Source: Rhodospirillales bacterium
GTDB lineage: Bacteria > Pseudomonadota > Alphaproteobacteria > QKFK01 > SZUA-500
DNA: 5,170 nucleotides
Assembly (NCBI GenBank): GCA_003252195.1
Contig: QKFK01000279.1
Span: forward strand, 1 to 5,170
Direction of reading: 5' to 3'
In this document: piece by piece, positions 5,078 through 5,170 of the stretch
Layout: each line of letters opens with the position of its first letter
Numbering within the stretch: position 1 is the stretch's first letter
Position numbers and translations under genes: made by a program
The notes under the pieces: model-generated
Database searches by the model: none
What the model was told of the DNA's origin: nothing
The model's input: the letters and a program-made list of their open reading frames with translations, nothing else

Positions 5078-5170
5078 TTAGTTTTGTTCTAATCTTTTCT
5101 TTTCTTCTTCAACTTTTTGTTGGTATAGGCCAGCAAAATCGATTGGTGAAAGTACGATAGGACTAAAGCC
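5078..5170 (-). CDS. secB: SecB-like protein-export chaperone, C-terminal end only
   Basis: Thirty codons and a TAA stop (5078-5080) are visible; the rest lies beyond the right edge. The sequence GFSPIVLSPIDFAGLYQQK followed by a charged Glu/Lys tail matches the end of SecB, where the last strand is followed by P-x-(D/N)-F-x-x-L-Y and a polar helix that contacts SecA. SecB is a cytoplasmic homotetramer that keeps preproteins unfolded and hands them to SecA. The call rests on this short signature alone, so it is probable rather than certain. A symmetric terminator lies directly downstream. Confidence 0.75.
   Translation of the reverse strand, partial: GFSPIVLSPIDFAGLYQQKVEEEKKRLEQN

Overview
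The window looks like a piece of an AT-rich alphaproteobacterial chromosome. The evidence is an AddA-type helicase-nuclease (the form with a UvrD-like helicase fused to a RecB-family nuclease) followed by a short thioredoxin, and the C-terminal tail of a SecB-like chaperone at the far end. The exact lineage cannot be fixed from this sequence.

Layout, left to right. Positions 2-1612 (+) hold the 3' part of addA, cut by the window edge. A strong -10 box at 1641-1646 and a good ribosome site introduce trxA (1723-2037, +), which ends at a symmetric intrinsic terminator (2058-2089). From there to about 5030 everything reads on the minus strand. First, in coordinate order, is a large LysM-domain gene (2136-4208) broken into two overlapping reading frames by two single-base shifts of opposite sign. 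Then come two hairpins, one with a minus-strand U-tract, and a gene for a secreted 183-residue protein of unknown function (4298-4849). Its upstream region (4861-5030) holds a promoter-like sequence with a direct repeat GAAC-N7-GAAC, which matches the LexA (SOS) operator form of Alphaproteobacteria. A second symmetric terminator (5031-5058) then closes the partial secB-like gene (5078-5170, -).

How the parts may work together. The block between trxA and secB looks like accessory cargo between two housekeeping genes. Its upstream gene encodes an exported protein and may be SOS-controlled. Its downstream gene encodes a cell-wall-binding protein with no signal peptide, two LysM repeats, a C-terminal DGxxGPKT peptidoglycan-binding-like motif and an N-terminal region vaguely like phage or pesticin-type lysozymes. 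A DNA-damage-induced wall-active protein with an exported partner (immunity or lysis accessory) is a reasonable hypothesis, but it is inference. The frameshifts suggest that the large gene is decaying in this genome, or that two homopolymer errors are present in the assembly.
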